A stretch of DNA of 64,000 nt from Calditrichota bacterium (GTDB lineage Bacteria > Calditrichota > Calditrichia > RBG-13-44-9 > J042). The DNA is taken from NCBI GenBank assembly GCA_013150955.1, contig JAADJD010000043.1, positions 62,001 through 126,000 of the forward strand, given 5' to 3'. Under the pieces are notes generated by a model. That model had not been told where the DNA came from. It saw only the letters and a program-made list of their open reading frames with translations, and did not search any database. Below, in pieces: positions 1-9,614 of the stretch. The position numbers and the translations under genes were made by a program. How positions within the stretch are numbered: position 1 is the first letter of the stretch; each line of letters starts with the position of its first letter.

Positions 1-1134
<1,134 letters not shown>

Positions 1135-1272
1135 TTAGTAAACATTTTAACATTCAGGATTTAACGGAGGGCGGAAGATCTCGTTCGCCAGTGGTACCCA
1201 GCGCTCAATTCAAATTGTGTTTGATTTTTAGGAGATGGGGGTATTACATTTTTGCAATAAACTGGAGGCGAT

Positions 1273-1725
1273 ATGAGCATTGGGGAGTTATTAACGGAAT
1301 CTCTCATCGATCTGGATGTGCATGCCTCGGACAAATATCAGGTCATCGAACAGTTGCTGGATTTGCTGGTCAAGGCGGGTAAGGTAAAGGATCGGCAACA
1401 GGCGCTGGAGGATTTGATCGAGCGGGAGCAGTACCTTTCCACGGGACTGGAGAATGGCCTGGCGGTTCCCCATGCCAAGACCGATGCGGTGGACGAATTG
1501 TTGATCGCCTTTGGTTTAAGCCGGGAAGGCGTGGAATTTGATTCCGTGGACGGGAAGCCGGCCCATTTTATTTTCCTGGTGCTTTCCCCCCGGGAGACCA
1601 GCGGACCTCACATCAAGGCGCTGGCCCAGATTACGCGCAATTTTCGGGAGTCCGATGTGCCCCAGCGATTGATGCAGGCGAAAAGCCGTGCCGAAGTGCT
1701 TGAGATTATTCGCTCATTTAAATAA
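1273..1725 (+). CDS. PTS EIIA (PtsN/fructose-type) domain protein
   Basis: This 150-residue protein is a stand-alone EIIA type-2 phosphotransferase domain. The phospho-acceptor histidine is expected at residue 67 in GLAVPHAKT, and the family segment SGPHIKALAQI is present near residue 117. No transporter or other PTS gene is adjacent, so a regulatory PtsN-like role is more likely than sugar uptake; that is inference. The RBS TGGAGG lies seven bases before the ATG. The next gene, a prenyl synthase, starts 21 bp downstream in the same direction. The length matches typical PtsN (about 150-160 residues). Confidence 0.85.
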   Translation: MSIGELLTESLIDLDVHASDKYQVIEQLLDLLVKAGKVKDRQQALEDLIEREQYLSTGLENGLAVPHAKTDAVDELLIAFGLSREGVEFDSVDGKPAHFIFLVLSPRETSGPHIKALAQITRNFRESDVPQRLMQAKSRAEVLEIIRSFK

Positions 1726-1728
1726 TAT
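1700..1728 (+). promoter_or_regulatory. Possible promoter of the prenyl synthase gene
   Basis: TTGAGA (1700-1705) and TAATAT (1723-1728) are 17 bp apart at the end of the ptsN-like gene. The leader to the GTG start at 1747 would be very short, so this call is weak. Confidence 0.25.
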
Positions 1729-1746
1729 AATCCGTTCGGATATCCG

Positions 1747-2718
1747 GTGAATATTTTAGAGGAAAGCAAACCCCTGCTCACGGCTGTGGAGCAACGCCTG
1801 ATGGCAGTTGTCCGCCCGGAGATGCCTTCCAACCTGAAAGATCCCATTCAATATTTTCTGGAAACCCCCAGCAAAAAGATTCGGCCGCTGTTGACCCTTT
1901 ACGCCTGCCAGATGGTGGGGGGGCGGGTAGAGGATGCGCTGCCCGCAGCGGCGGCAGTCGAGCTGTTTCACGATTTTACCCTGATTCACGACGATATCAT
2001 GGATCAGGATGAATTGCGGCGGGGTCGACCCACCATCCACGTGCGCTGGGACGCCAGCACCGCCATTCTGGTGGGCGATGCCCTGATTGGCCTGGCGTTT
2101 CAGGAATTAATGCAATCGCCACCTGACCATCTGATGGAAGTTACCCGGATTTTCAGCGAAGCGCTGGTGAAGGTGTGCGAGGGCCAGGGATTGGATAAGG
2201 CGTTTGAGAGCCGGCCCCGGGTTTCGCTGGAAGAATATCTGGAAATGATCCACAAGAAAACCGCCTGGCTCATTCAGGTGTCCTGCCATCTGGGGGCCTT
2301 GATTGGTGGTGGCAGCCACGAGCAGATCGAGGCCCTTAAAACCTTTGGTTATCAGATCGGCATGGGGTTTCAGATCCAGGATGATTTGCTGGACGTGGTG
2401 GCCGATCCCGACAAACTGGGCAAAAAAGTGGGCAGCGACTTCCTCATGCACAAAAAAACCTATCTAACCATTCGTTACGACGAGTTTCTGGAGGCCCATC
2501 CCGAGTGGCAGCAGCGTTTGCCGGCACGGAGTACCCAGTTTACCCAATTCGAGGCCTTTCGGAAGGCCCTGGAGGATCTTGGCATCCTGGACAGCACCCG
2601 GCGGGTGGTCGATACCTATTTGCAGGAAGGGCTCCGGGCGCTGGAAACCGTGTGTCCCCTTTCTCCGGACAATCCCCTTTATCGATTGACCCGTTTTCTG
2701 GCCCAGCGGGATTATTGA
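1747..2718 (+). CDS. Short-chain polyprenyl (farnesyl/geranylgeranyl) diphosphate synthase
   Basis: This 323-residue all-alpha prenyl transferase condenses isopentenyl diphosphate with allylic diphosphates. The first aspartate-rich motif DDIMD is at residues 82-86 and the second, DDLLD, at 212-216; both bind Mg-diphosphate. The GSDFLMHKKTYL segment near 234-245 is also typical. The fifth residue before the first motif is Phe77. A bulky residue there is known to limit chain length, so a C15-C20 product is inferred. The start is GTG with no clear RBS. The 3' end overlaps the convergent XRE gene by seven bases. The product could feed UppS (18061-18852) and quinone synthesis. Confidence 0.88.
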   Translation: MNILEESKPLLTAVEQRLMAVVRPEMPSNLKDPIQYFLETPSKKIRPLLTLYACQMVGGRVEDALPAAAAVELFHDFTLIHDDIMDQDELRRGRPTIHVRWDASTAILVGDALIGLAFQELMQSPPDHLMEVTRIFSEALVKVCEGQGLDKAFESRPRVSLEEYLEMIHKKTAWLIQVSCHLGALIGGGSHEQIEALKTFGYQIGMGFQIQDDLLDVVADPDKLGKKVGSDFLMHKKTYLTIRYDEFLEAHPEWQQRLPARSTQFTQFEAFRKALEDLGILDSTRRVVDTYLQEGLRALETVCPLSPDNPLYRLTRFLAQRDY

Positions 2719-3089
2719 GATCGTTCCTGCATGGACCGGACCAGCTGGCGCAGGAAATTTGTCAGGGCCGTTTGCAGGGAGGGCGGCAATTGCCGATAGA
2801 GCGCCAGCAGGGCGGCTTCCCGGCCGTAGCCGGGACGATCTTCGTGAACCGCGGGTCCGGGTTCCGATGCCCCATGGCCGGTCAGAATCCATTCCATGGT
2901 CGTCTGTCCCAGACGGGCCAGCTGGTACAAAATGGGTGCCGGGGGGATGCGACCCTTCAGGTATTGCGAGACCGCCGGCTGGGTGACCCCTAACGCCGCG
3001 GCCAGCTCCTCCTGGGTCCAGCCCAGCGCGTTCAGGATCTGCTCAATGCGCCGGGCAATCTGTTGGGGGTGCAGGGATTCCTCCTTCAT
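2712..3089 (-). CDS. XRE-family helix-turn-helix transcriptional regulator
   Basis: This 125-residue cytoplasmic DNA-binding protein has a Cro/C1-type HTH at about residues 10-66. The segment GWTQEELAAALGVTQPAVS carries the two helices. The C-terminal 55 residues are rich in Pro, Ala and Leu and match no domain I recognise. It converges on the prenyl synthase gene, sharing seven bases at the 3' ends. Its target is unknown; no palindrome sits in its own upstream region. RBS-like GGAG is present in the coding strand just inside the start rather than ahead of it, so the start is not certain. Confidence 0.8.
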   Translation of the reverse strand: MKEESLHPQQIARRIEQILNALGWTQEELAAALGVTQPAVSQYLKGRIPPAPILYQLARLGQTTMEWILTGHGASEPGPAVHEDRPGYGREAALLALYRQLPPSLQTALTNFLRQLVRSMQERSQ

Positions 3090-3136
3090 GGCGGTTTTTT
3101 AGATGCCCTCCTTTTTGGTTATCCGATGGACCGTTT

Positions 3137-3306
3137 AACCCAAATAATGTATTAAACCGCGAATTACGCGAATGAAGCCAAAAAATATCTACAAAATCGC
3201 GAATAAACCCTGAAACACATTTTCATCCCGATATCATCAAATGGACGTTATAATGTTTATTCGTTTTAATTCGTGTCATTCGTCGGCTTTTGCATCATCG
3301 GGGTTT
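3137..3306 (+). repeat. Intergenic ~175-bp inverted-ended repeat, copy 1 (forward)
   Basis: The left end reads AACCCAAATAATG, then CGCGAATTACGCGAATGAA. The core has CTACAAAATCGCGAATAAAC and ACATTTTCATCC. The right end has AATTCGTGTCATTCG then GCATCATCGGGGTTT. The two ends are roughly reverse complements of each other. It fills most of the 3090-3477 gap; the rest holds only the DUF2851 promoter. Confidence 0.9.
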
Positions 3307-3411
3307 ATTCCGGTTGCCGCGCTGGCGCCGGTATTTTTTTCAGCATTCCATGACCGCTGGAAAAGCGTCCGCTCCCCGCGCGATTCCCGTCTTCCAGATG
3401 GATGAAAAAAC

Positions 3412-3440
3412 TTGAAACCGAATATAACAATTGTTATATT
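3412..3440 (+). promoter_or_regulatory. Promoter with overlapping 20-bp perfect palindrome, upstream of DUF2851 gene
   Basis: TTGAAA (3412-3417) and TATATT (3435-3440) are separated by exactly 17 bp. Bases 3421-3440 form a perfect 20-bp palindrome, AATATAACAATTGTTATATT, which covers the spacer and the whole -10 box. A repressor bound there would block RNA polymerase. This placement also argues that the DUF2851 gene starts at 3478, not at the in-frame TTG at 3412. Confidence 0.6.
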
Positions 3441-3477
3441 ACAAATGCAATGGCGATTGCAAAAACCGGAGCCACGC

Positions 3478-4851
3478 ATGGCAATTCAAGGCCGTTCTAT
3501 TACCTCCATACCCGAGCACTGGATGCACCTGACCTATCGGCATCCCGAGTGGTTGCAGGAGGTATGGTTCACCATCGATCGAAAGCCGCTTCGGGTGCTG
3601 CAGCCGGGCACCTGGAATCGGGACAACGGACCCGATTTTCTGGACGCCCTGATCGAAGTCGATGGCGTGCGGTATCGGGGCGATGTGGAATGCCATCTGC
3701 GCCTGGCGGACTGGTACGGCCATGGCCACCATCAGGATCGCCGCTACCAGCGTGTGGTGTTGCACCTGCTGTGGGAACCCCCCTCCGCCGTTCCCCCCGA
3801 TCTGACTGCGCGCTGCTTTCATGTGGTGCTTTCCCGTCAGCTCCGGATACCGATTGCCCACTGGCGGGCATCCCTTCAGCGGCTGGAACAACCCGCGTTG
3901 CCGCTGAACCCGCTGCCGGAATTTCCTTCGCCAGAGACGCTGGCCAGGCTGGCCTGGCAACGGCTGGAAAATAAGGTCACCCGCCTGGCCAGCTGGGTTC
4001 GCCAGCACGGCTTTGGTCACACGCTGTATCTTGTCCTGGCCGAGGCACTGGGGTATACCCGGAACAAGGACCCCTTTCGCCAGCTGATGGTGGCGGTACC
4101 GCCCGGTCGCCTGAGCGAATATTTCGGGCCCCTGGAATACACGCCCTGGCGCATCTGGCTGTACCTGGCCATGCGGGCCGACCTGCTCCCCACCATCCCG
4201 CAACGAACCCACAAACTCCACCCCGAAGAGCAGCAGTGGTTACAGCGCTTTCGTCAGCAGGGGCACCTGCCGGTGCTTCGCCGATGGGACTGGCATTTTT
4301 CCCGGATGCGGCCCCTCAATCAACCCGCGCTCCGGCTGGCCCTGCTGGCCAACTGGCTTTCCCGCTTTCCCGGCGATCAGCTCTTCGAACATCTGCTGGA
4401 AGCCGGCATCCAGCGCCAACCATTTCGCGATGTTTTGGCCCGCTGGCGGCAGGCACTTTGCCAGCCGGTTCCGGTTCACGTGGGGCGCCGGATTCAGCAA
4501 CTGTTCGACTGGCATCTTCCCCAGCCCCTTCAGGTGGGCGAACAGCGATTCCGCCAGCTGATCATCAACGGCCTGCTGCCGCTACTGCTTTTATGGGCCC
4601 GTCGCACCGACAGCCTCGGGTTCGAAGTCTACCTGGAGGCGATGTACGAAGCCTTCCCCTCCTGCGAAACCGCCGCCCGCTTACGGCAGTGCCTGGCGGC
4701 CGTCCCTTCCCCGGTATATCGCCCACCGCTGGAACGCAGCGGGTTTTTTCAGCAGGGGTTGTATCAGTGGCTGGCCCTGAACGCGGCCCCGGCATCCGCA
4801 CAGGTCCCAATCACGGCGAGCCGTCCTCCCGAAAATGCCACCCCAGCATAA
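3478..4851 (+). CDS. DUF2851 family protein
   Basis: This 457-residue protein shows the conserved DUF2851 block: NRDNGPDFLDALIEVDG, then RGDVECHLRLADWYGHGH and YQRVVLHLLW in the first 120 residues. The pattern of conserved Asp, Glu and His resembles nuclease-like active sites, but the function is unknown and I do not assign one. No signal peptide or membrane segment is seen, so it is probably cytoplasmic. The ATG at 3478 follows GGAG by six bases and lies 38 bp after a promoter with an overlapping palindrome. Repeats flank it on both sides, so it is probably monocistronic. Confidence 0.82.
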   Translation: MAIQGRSITSIPEHWMHLTYRHPEWLQEVWFTIDRKPLRVLQPGTWNRDNGPDFLDALIEVDGVRYRGDVECHLRLADWYGHGHHQDRRYQRVVLHLLWEPPSAVPPDLTARCFHVVLSRQLRIPIAHWRASLQRLEQPALPLNPLPEFPSPETLARLAWQRLENKVTRLASWVRQHGFGHTLYLVLAEALGYTRNKDPFRQLMVAVPPGRLSEYFGPLEYTPWRIWLYLAMRADLLPTIPQRTHKLHPEEQQWLQRFRQQGHLPVLRRWDWHFSRMRPLNQPALRLALLANWLSRFPGDQLFEHLLEAGIQRQPFRDVLARWRQALCQPVPVHVGRRIQQLFDWHLPQPLQVGEQRFRQLIINGLLPLLLLWARRTDSLGFEVYLEAMYEAFPSCETAARLRQCLAAVPSPVYRPPLERSGFFQQGLYQWLALNAAPASAQVPITASRPPENATPA

Positions 4852-4881
4852 CACGGGGTGTCCTGAGCGGCGAAGTCATTC

Positions 4882-5375
4882 ATCCCAAATCATGCATTTA
4901 ATTCAAATCATGCGTTAAACCGCGAATCGTGCGAAAATCCCAAATAAAGCGTTAAACCACGAATCACGTGAATGAATTCGAATAATCCTAAATAATGCTT
5001 TAAACCGCGAGTCACACGAATGAAACCAAAAAATATCTACAAAATCGCGAATAAACCCTGGAACACATTTTCATCCAGATACAATCCAATGTACTTTATT
5101 TGTTTTATTTGTGTAAATTCGTGTCATTCGTAGGCTAATGCATAATCTGGGATTATTTTTATTTGTGTTAATTCGTGTAATTCGTAGGCTATCGCATAAT
5201 TTGGGTTAATAAAATCGCGAATAAACCTCAAAACGAATTTTCATCCAGATATAATCCAATGTATTTTATTAATTTATTAGTGTTCATTCGTGCAATTCGT
5301 GGTTTAATGCGTCATCTGGGTTTATTTGTGGGAATTTGTGTCATTCGTGGTCGAATGCATCATCGAAGTTTAAAT
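4882..5375 (+). repeat. Compound cluster of the ~175-bp repeat, copy 2 (forward, nested)
   Basis: At least three left ends (around 4907, 4945 and 4985), two cores (around 5038-5095 and 5213-5262) and four right ends (around 5115, 5175, 5285 and 5340) lie head to tail. The arrangement looks like repeated insertion or slippage of one element. It fills most of the 646-bp gap; only the mgtC promoter follows it. Confidence 0.85.
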
Positions 5376-5454
5376 TCCGGAAACGGAATGGCTCCCGAAT
5401 GGGTAAAACCATCGGTGCATCCGGATGCCGATGCGGGAAATTCCAGATTGTTAT

Positions 5455-5483
5455 TTGACAAGTTGGGTGCGATTTCGTAATAT
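5455..5483 (+). promoter_or_regulatory. Sigma-70 promoter of the mgtC-DUF350-transglycosylase cluster
   Basis: A perfect TTGACA (5455-5460) is followed after 17 bp by TAATAT (5478-5483). It lies about 15 bases ahead of the proposed ATG at 5498, so the leader is short. Confidence 0.6.
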
Positions 5484-5497
5484 GCAGAAAAACGCTT

Positions 5498-5926
5498 ATG
5501 GAAGAACTCATCAGAATGCTGGATAGCGCGTTGGTGAACGTGCTGAAGATTGTGGTGGCGGGATTGTGCGGCGGACTGATTGGCCTGGAGCGCGAAAAGG
5601 ATCAGAAGCCCGCGGGCATACGGACCCAGATGCTGGTGGCCATCGGTTCGGCGATGTTCATGGTGGTGTCGCTTTCGGTGGGGAGCGATTTCCGGGTCGA
5701 CCCTTCCCGGATTGCCGCGCAGGTGGTGACGGGTATTGGATTTCTGGGTGCGGGTGCCATCATTCGGGAGCGCGGGTCGGTGCGGGGAATGACCACCGCG
5801 GCCTCCATCTGGGTGGTGGCTGCCATTGGATTGACCATTGGAGCCGGCCTGTTTCTGGAAGGCGTGGTCATCACCATGCTGACCTATTTAATCCTGGGCT
5901 GGTTGCATCGTCAGATCGAGAGTTAA
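5498..5926 (+). CDS. MgtC/SapB family membrane protein
   Basis: This 142-residue protein has four hydrophobic segments and the hallmark motifs GGLIGLERE (about residues 25-33), GIRTQMLVAIGSAMF and GIGFLGAGAIIRE. It matches the N-terminal membrane domain of MgtC and lacks the C-terminal ACT-like domain of the virulence-linked forms. That is the usual short environmental version. The family is linked to magnesium limitation and membrane-potential control, but the transport activity is not established. No clear RBS precedes the ATG. The DUF350 gene follows after 49 bp. Confidence 0.87.
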   Translation: MEELIRMLDSALVNVLKIVVAGLCGGLIGLEREKDQKPAGIRTQMLVAIGSAMFMVVSLSVGSDFRVDPSRIAAQVVTGIGFLGAGAIIRERGSVRGMTTAASIWVVAAIGLTIGAGLFLEGVVITMLTYLILGWLHRQIES

Positions 5927-5975
5927 CATTCGGCGGAATGATCCGATAATCCATCATAACAGAAAGGGATGAGGC

Positions 5976-6212
5976 ATGTTTCAGGTCTGGTACGAGTCGC
6001 CCCTGTTTCTAAACACCCTGTATGCGGTGGGTGGGGTCATCCTGGGCATTGCTGCGGCAATCGTCACCTATCGATTATTTAACCGGGTGACCCATTTTGA
6101 TATTCCCAATGAACTGGAGAAAGGGAACCTGGCTGTGGGGGTTGTGGTTTGTGGTATTTTCATCATGATTGGCCTGATTGTGGGATTAATTATCGGGATG
6201 AGTTTAAATTAA
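5976..6212 (+). CDS. DUF350 family small membrane protein
   Basis: This 78-residue protein has two transmembrane segments, about 13-33 and 50-74. The conserved EKGNLAVGVVVCGIFIMIGL stretch of DUF350 spans the second. Its function is not known. It lies between the MgtC-like gene and the lytic transglycosylase gene, which begins only seven bases after its stop, so the three are probably co-transcribed. An RBS, AAAGGGATGAGG, precedes the ATG. Confidence 0.78.
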   Translation: MFQVWYESPLFLNTLYAVGGVILGIAAAIVTYRLFNRVTHFDIPNELEKGNLAVGVVVCGIFIMIGLIVGLIIGMSLN

Positions 6213-6219
6213 CATTTTT

Positions 6220-6972
6220 ATGATACGATTCTGGCCACATGGGATCGGGGCCTGGCTCCTGATCGCCTTTTTGATGGGAGGGTGTGCCCAGCAGGAGGTG
6301 CAAACGCCGGCCACCAGCGAACCGGATACCCTCATTTCGCTGGTGAAGCGAAAGATTGAGGAAAAGAAGCGGCTGGAGGAATTTCGTCGGCGTCGGTTAC
6401 CCCGCGACTTTTTTATCAAGATTGAACAGTACTATCCCATCATCCGCAAATATTCCAAGCGATATGGTCTGGACTGGCGCCTGATCGTGGCTCAGATTTT
6501 AAAGGAATCGCGGTTCCGGGAAGACGCCCGCAGCCATGTGGGGGCCATGGGATTGATGCAAATCATGCCCTACACGGCGCGGGAAATCACCCGCGAGCTG
6601 GACATCGAGTATATTGAGAAGGATCCCCGGGAAAATATCACCGCGGGCATCTATCACATGTACAAGCAGTTGAAGTATTTCCCGGAAGCCCGTCGGGTGG
6701 AGCGCATCAAGCTGGCGCTGGCGGCTTACAACTGTGGTCCGGGACACGTGTTCGATGCGCAGGATATCGCCCGTTATCTGGGCATGGATCCCAATACCTG
6801 GCGGGCGGTGAAGGCCTGCCTGCCCAAATTGACCAGCAAGGACTGGAAACTGCACCTGGAAGTGTGGGAACTGGGTGTGCCCAACTACGGCTATTTCTAC
6901 GGTTTCGATCAGACCATCGATTACGTGGACGATATCTGGGAAATTTATTCCTACCTGCGAAAAATGTTTTAA
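6220..6972 (+). CDS. Lytic murein transglycosylase lipoprotein (SLT domain, MltF-like)
   Basis: This 250-residue protein begins with a lipoprotein signal ending LMGGC, with the lipidated Cys at residue 22. A charged linker follows to about residue 65. The SLT domain follows, with catalytic Glu95 in QILKESRF, the GLMQIMP motif at 110-116 and LAAYNCGPG at 166-174. The enzyme cleaves the MurNAc-GlcNAc bond and forms 1,6-anhydro ends in the periplasm. It lacks the solute-binding domain of full-length MltF. The next gap carries a repeat and no obvious terminator. Confidence 0.9.
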   Translation: MIRFWPHGIGAWLLIAFLMGGCAQQEVQTPATSEPDTLISLVKRKIEEKKRLEEFRRRRLPRDFFIKIEQYYPIIRKYSKRYGLDWRLIVAQILKESRFREDARSHVGAMGLMQIMPYTAREITRELDIEYIEKDPRENITAGIYHMYKQLKYFPEARRVERIKLALAAYNCGPGHVFDAQDIARYLGMDPNTWRAVKACLPKLTSKDWKLHLEVWELGVPNYGYFYGFDQTIDYVDDIWEIYSYLRKMF

Positions 6973-7083
6973 TCCCCGGGACGCCTCAACGCCATTCCGA
7001 ATGACCGGATGTCTCCTGGTAGATCCGGGTACTGGTCCCATCGAACAGCGCCCATTGCTCCGTTTACCCCGAATTTTGTATTG

Positions 7084-7203
7084 ACCTACGAATGCCACGA
7101 ATTCACACAATTAAAAACAATAAAATACATTGGATTGTGTCTGGATGAAAATGTGTTTTTGACTTCATTCGCGTGATTTACGGATTCGTGCATCATTTGG
7201 GTT
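7084..7203 (-). repeat. ~175-bp repeat, copy 3 (reverse, internally shortened)
   Basis: Read on the minus strand it has both inverted ends and the TTTTCATCCAGA core. The segment that in other copies carries AAAATCGCGAATAAACCC is missing. The rest of the gap from 6973 to 7280 shows nothing else. Confidence 0.85.
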
Positions 7204-7280
7204 GAACAGAAAATTTTCCGGGGGCTTTTTTTCTCACCCGAATGTTCCTTAAATTGCAGCTTCAAAATGGGGGTGGTTTT

Positions 7281-8117
7281 ATGGTGAAAATGTGGTGGAT
7301 GGTGTGCCTTTTGGGATGGGCCAGTTTGTGGGCCCAGGAGCGTCTGGCCGATTTTCAGAATCGGGTCGATGGGTATTACCAGTACCTGACACAATCCGAC
7401 ATTCAGAACTTTTCCTGCTCCATTACCACCGCGTCCTACATTGAATACATGAAGAGCCGTCAGGATACGGTGCATCTGTATCCATTGCGATTTACCTGGA
7501 TGCGCGATGGACGGGCGTTTTACATTTTGCAGGCGCTTCCGGAATTTAAGGACGAAAACGACCGTCAGGAGGTCCTCACCCGGATTCAGGAGGTGAAGCG
7601 GATTTTCCAGGGGATTTTCATGGACTGGCAGAAATACAACATATACTCGCCGGTACGCGAGTTTACAGAGAATGCCCGTTTTCGGGCGGGTACCGATACC
7701 GTGGCCATTGTGGATCGCCTTCTGGAAGGTGATCAGGAGATTATCATTCATAAGACCTATACCCGGGCGGGACTGCTGGTGCGCGATATCTGGCAGTCCG
7801 GTGACCTGAAGATCGTGAATTATCCCCTGTTTCAGGAAGTGGATGGCCGCTGGGTATGTCTGGGATGGCGATCTCAGATCTACCAGAAGGGCGAAGTCAC
7901 CAGCGGGATGGACGTCCGCATGGAACTGGTGCGACGCGAAGGCCAGTGGATGCCCATTCAATTCGACATTCTGGCTCAGTCCCGCGAATTGGGCGATCAG
8001 CAGGTGTTGACCCAGATTTTTCTAAAGGATTACGTGTTTAATCAGGACATTCAGATCCGTTACCCGGCTGCCCAGGCCGATACCACCGCCCGGGAGCCCG
8101 CTCCAGAACAACAATGA
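7281..8117 (+). CDS. Secreted protein of unknown function, LolA/LppX-like fold possible
   Basis: This 278-residue protein starts with a signal peptide (MVKMWWMVCLLGWASLWA, cleaved near AQ|E), so it is periplasmic or outer-membrane associated. The mature part has alternating beta-strand patterns such as QDTVHLYPLRFTWMRDG, DIWQSGDLKIVNYPLFQ and MDVRMELVRREGQWMPIQF. These are reminiscent of lipoprotein-carrier folds, but this is a weak inference. An in-frame ATG at 7242 would put extra residues ahead of the signal, so 7281 is preferred. It is a single gene between repeat-bearing gaps. Confidence 0.7.
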   Translation: MVKMWWMVCLLGWASLWAQERLADFQNRVDGYYQYLTQSDIQNFSCSITTASYIEYMKSRQDTVHLYPLRFTWMRDGRAFYILQALPEFKDENDRQEVLTRIQEVKRIFQGIFMDWQKYNIYSPVREFTENARFRAGTDTVAIVDRLLEGDQEIIIHKTYTRAGLLVRDIWQSGDLKIVNYPLFQEVDGRWVCLGWRSQIYQKGEVTSGMDVRMELVRREGQWMPIQFDILAQSRELGDQQVLTQIFLKDYVFNQDIQIRYPAAQADTTAREPAPEQQ

Positions 8118-8335
8118 TCCTTCCCGCTTGTTGCGGCCTTTGATGGAGGGGGAAAGAGCTTGCTTTTTTGCCGCGAACAGTGTCATTCCGCTATCAGCCG
8201 AAATGCTTGCCGGTGATCCTGTGCCACCCGGTTGTCCTCGAGAAAACCCGGCCCCGGTCAGGAGCATTCCTTTTCGCCAATCGTTCCAACATCAAAAATT
8301 TTTCAAAGCGGCTTCGATTCGTTCCCAGCCGCATT
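8118..8335. other. Gap without a recognisable gene
   Basis: Between the secreted protein gene and repeat copy 4 no coding pattern, strong hairpin or promoter is seen. Bases 8621-8852, after the repeat, are likewise empty. Confidence 0.5.
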
Positions 8336-8620
8336 CATCCCAAATAATGCGCGAAACCGCGAATCACACGAATAAACCCCTATAATGTGTTAAACTTAAA
8401 AAATGCATCAAACCACGAATCACACGAATGAAACTAAAAGATATCTACAAAACCGCAAATTAACCCTGAAACAAATTTTCATCCAGATCTGATCGAATGT
8501 ATTTAATTATTTTTATTTGTTTAATTCGTGTCATTCGTGGTTCTAATGCATAATCTGGGTTTATTATTTCTTTTGTGTTTATTCGTGTAATTCGTAGGCT
8601 AAAACATGATCCGGGATAAA
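8336..8620 (+). repeat. ~175-bp repeat, copy 4 (forward, with extra ends)
   Basis: Two left ends (about 8336 and 8395), one core (CCGCAAATTAACCCTGAAAC, then TTTTCATCCAGATC) and two right ends (about 8525 and 8575) are present. Confidence 0.87.
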
Positions 8621-8852
8621 TCGTTCATTTTGGATGATCGAATGGGTAAGGACCAACGGTCAGTTCCAGATAAAGTAGTTCTTCAGCACATCTTTGAAAT
8701 AGGTCACCCGGGGTGGTGGAAAGATTTTGCGGAAATTGTGACGCCAGTGGAGAGGACTGCTGGAGCGTCCCCATGCCAGGCGGGCAAAAATCAGCCAGAT
8801 GGTAAAACGGGAGCGCACCCGCCGCGATCGCTGTCGAAAACCGCGCTTCATG

Positions 8853-9563
8853 CTACAGTTTACCGTACATTTTAATTTCCGTTCCCGAAAGGGAGCGAAT
8901 GTCATCCCGGCAGAGCTGGACCAACAGACGGGCAATGTCTTCCGGGGTGACCCATTTGCTGTAATCGGCGTCGGGCATGGCCTGGCGATTGGCCGGTGTA
9001 TCGATGATGCTGGGGAGGATCACATTGGCGGTGATGTTGTATGCTTTGCCCTCGTTGGCCAGTACCTGTGTCAGGGCAATGACCCCGGCTTTACTGACGC
9101 TGTAGGCGCCCATGCCGGCGGGAAGATCCAGTGCCGTGCGCGAAGCGACGGTGAAGATCCGGCCTCCCAATTGCTGTTTCATGACCTGAAACGCTTTCCG
9201 GGTGCACAGGAAGGTGGTCAACAGATTCAGGCGCATCATTGCATCCCATTTGCCCAGTGGGGTGTCGGCAATTTCGCCGCCCATCCAGAACCCGCCAGTC
9301 AGGTGGATCAGTACGTCCACGTGCCCGTCCACCTGCAAAACGCGGTCGAAAAACTGCTGCACCTGCTCCTCATCTGTCAGGTCGGCCGATATTCCCTGCA
9401 AGGCAGGGGATGCTGAAACGGCCTGCTGCAGGTCCTGGAAGCGGTCCTCCCGACGGTAATTGGTCCACACGCGGGCACCATCTGCTAAAAATGCGGCCAC
9501 CACCGCTCGACCCAGGCCTCCGGTTCCGCCGGTAATGACCACCGTTTTTTGCGTTGGCTTCAT
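8853..9563 (-). CDS. Short-chain dehydrogenase/reductase
   Basis: This 236-residue classical SDR has the nucleotide-binding TGGTGGLG at residues 11-18, catalytic Ser141, Tyr154 and Lys158 (YSVSK), and the NVILPSIIDTPANR segment after the active site. It binds NAD(P)H and would reduce a carbonyl or oxidise an alcohol; the substrate cannot be told from sequence. RBS GGGAG lies nine bases before the ATG. It begins 51 bp after the rnr stop on the same strand, so it is probably the last gene of the prfA-prmC-rnr run. Confidence 0.85.
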   Translation of the reverse strand: MKPTQKTVVITGGTGGLGRAVVAAFLADGARVWTNYRREDRFQDLQQAVSASPALQGISADLTDEEQVQQFFDRVLQVDGHVDVLIHLTGGFWMGGEIADTPLGKWDAMMRLNLLTTFLCTRKAFQVMKQQLGGRIFTVASRTALDLPAGMGAYSVSKAGVIALTQVLANEGKAYNITANVILPSIIDTPANRQAMPDADYSKWVTPEDIARLLVQLCRDDIRSLSGTEIKMYGKL

Positions 9564-9614
9564 GCTTGTTGCTCCCTGAATGGTTCCTTAAGTTAACCGC
9601 TGGTGGTGGAAGGA

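Noticed and set aside
4882-5375. CRISPR array
   Set aside because: The repeated units differ in length, have no uniform spacers and belong to the dispersed inverted-repeat family; no cas genes are nearby.
5259-5480. 73-residue open frame after DUF2851
   Set aside because: It lies mostly inside the repeat cluster and its sequence is the translated repeat; no RBS.
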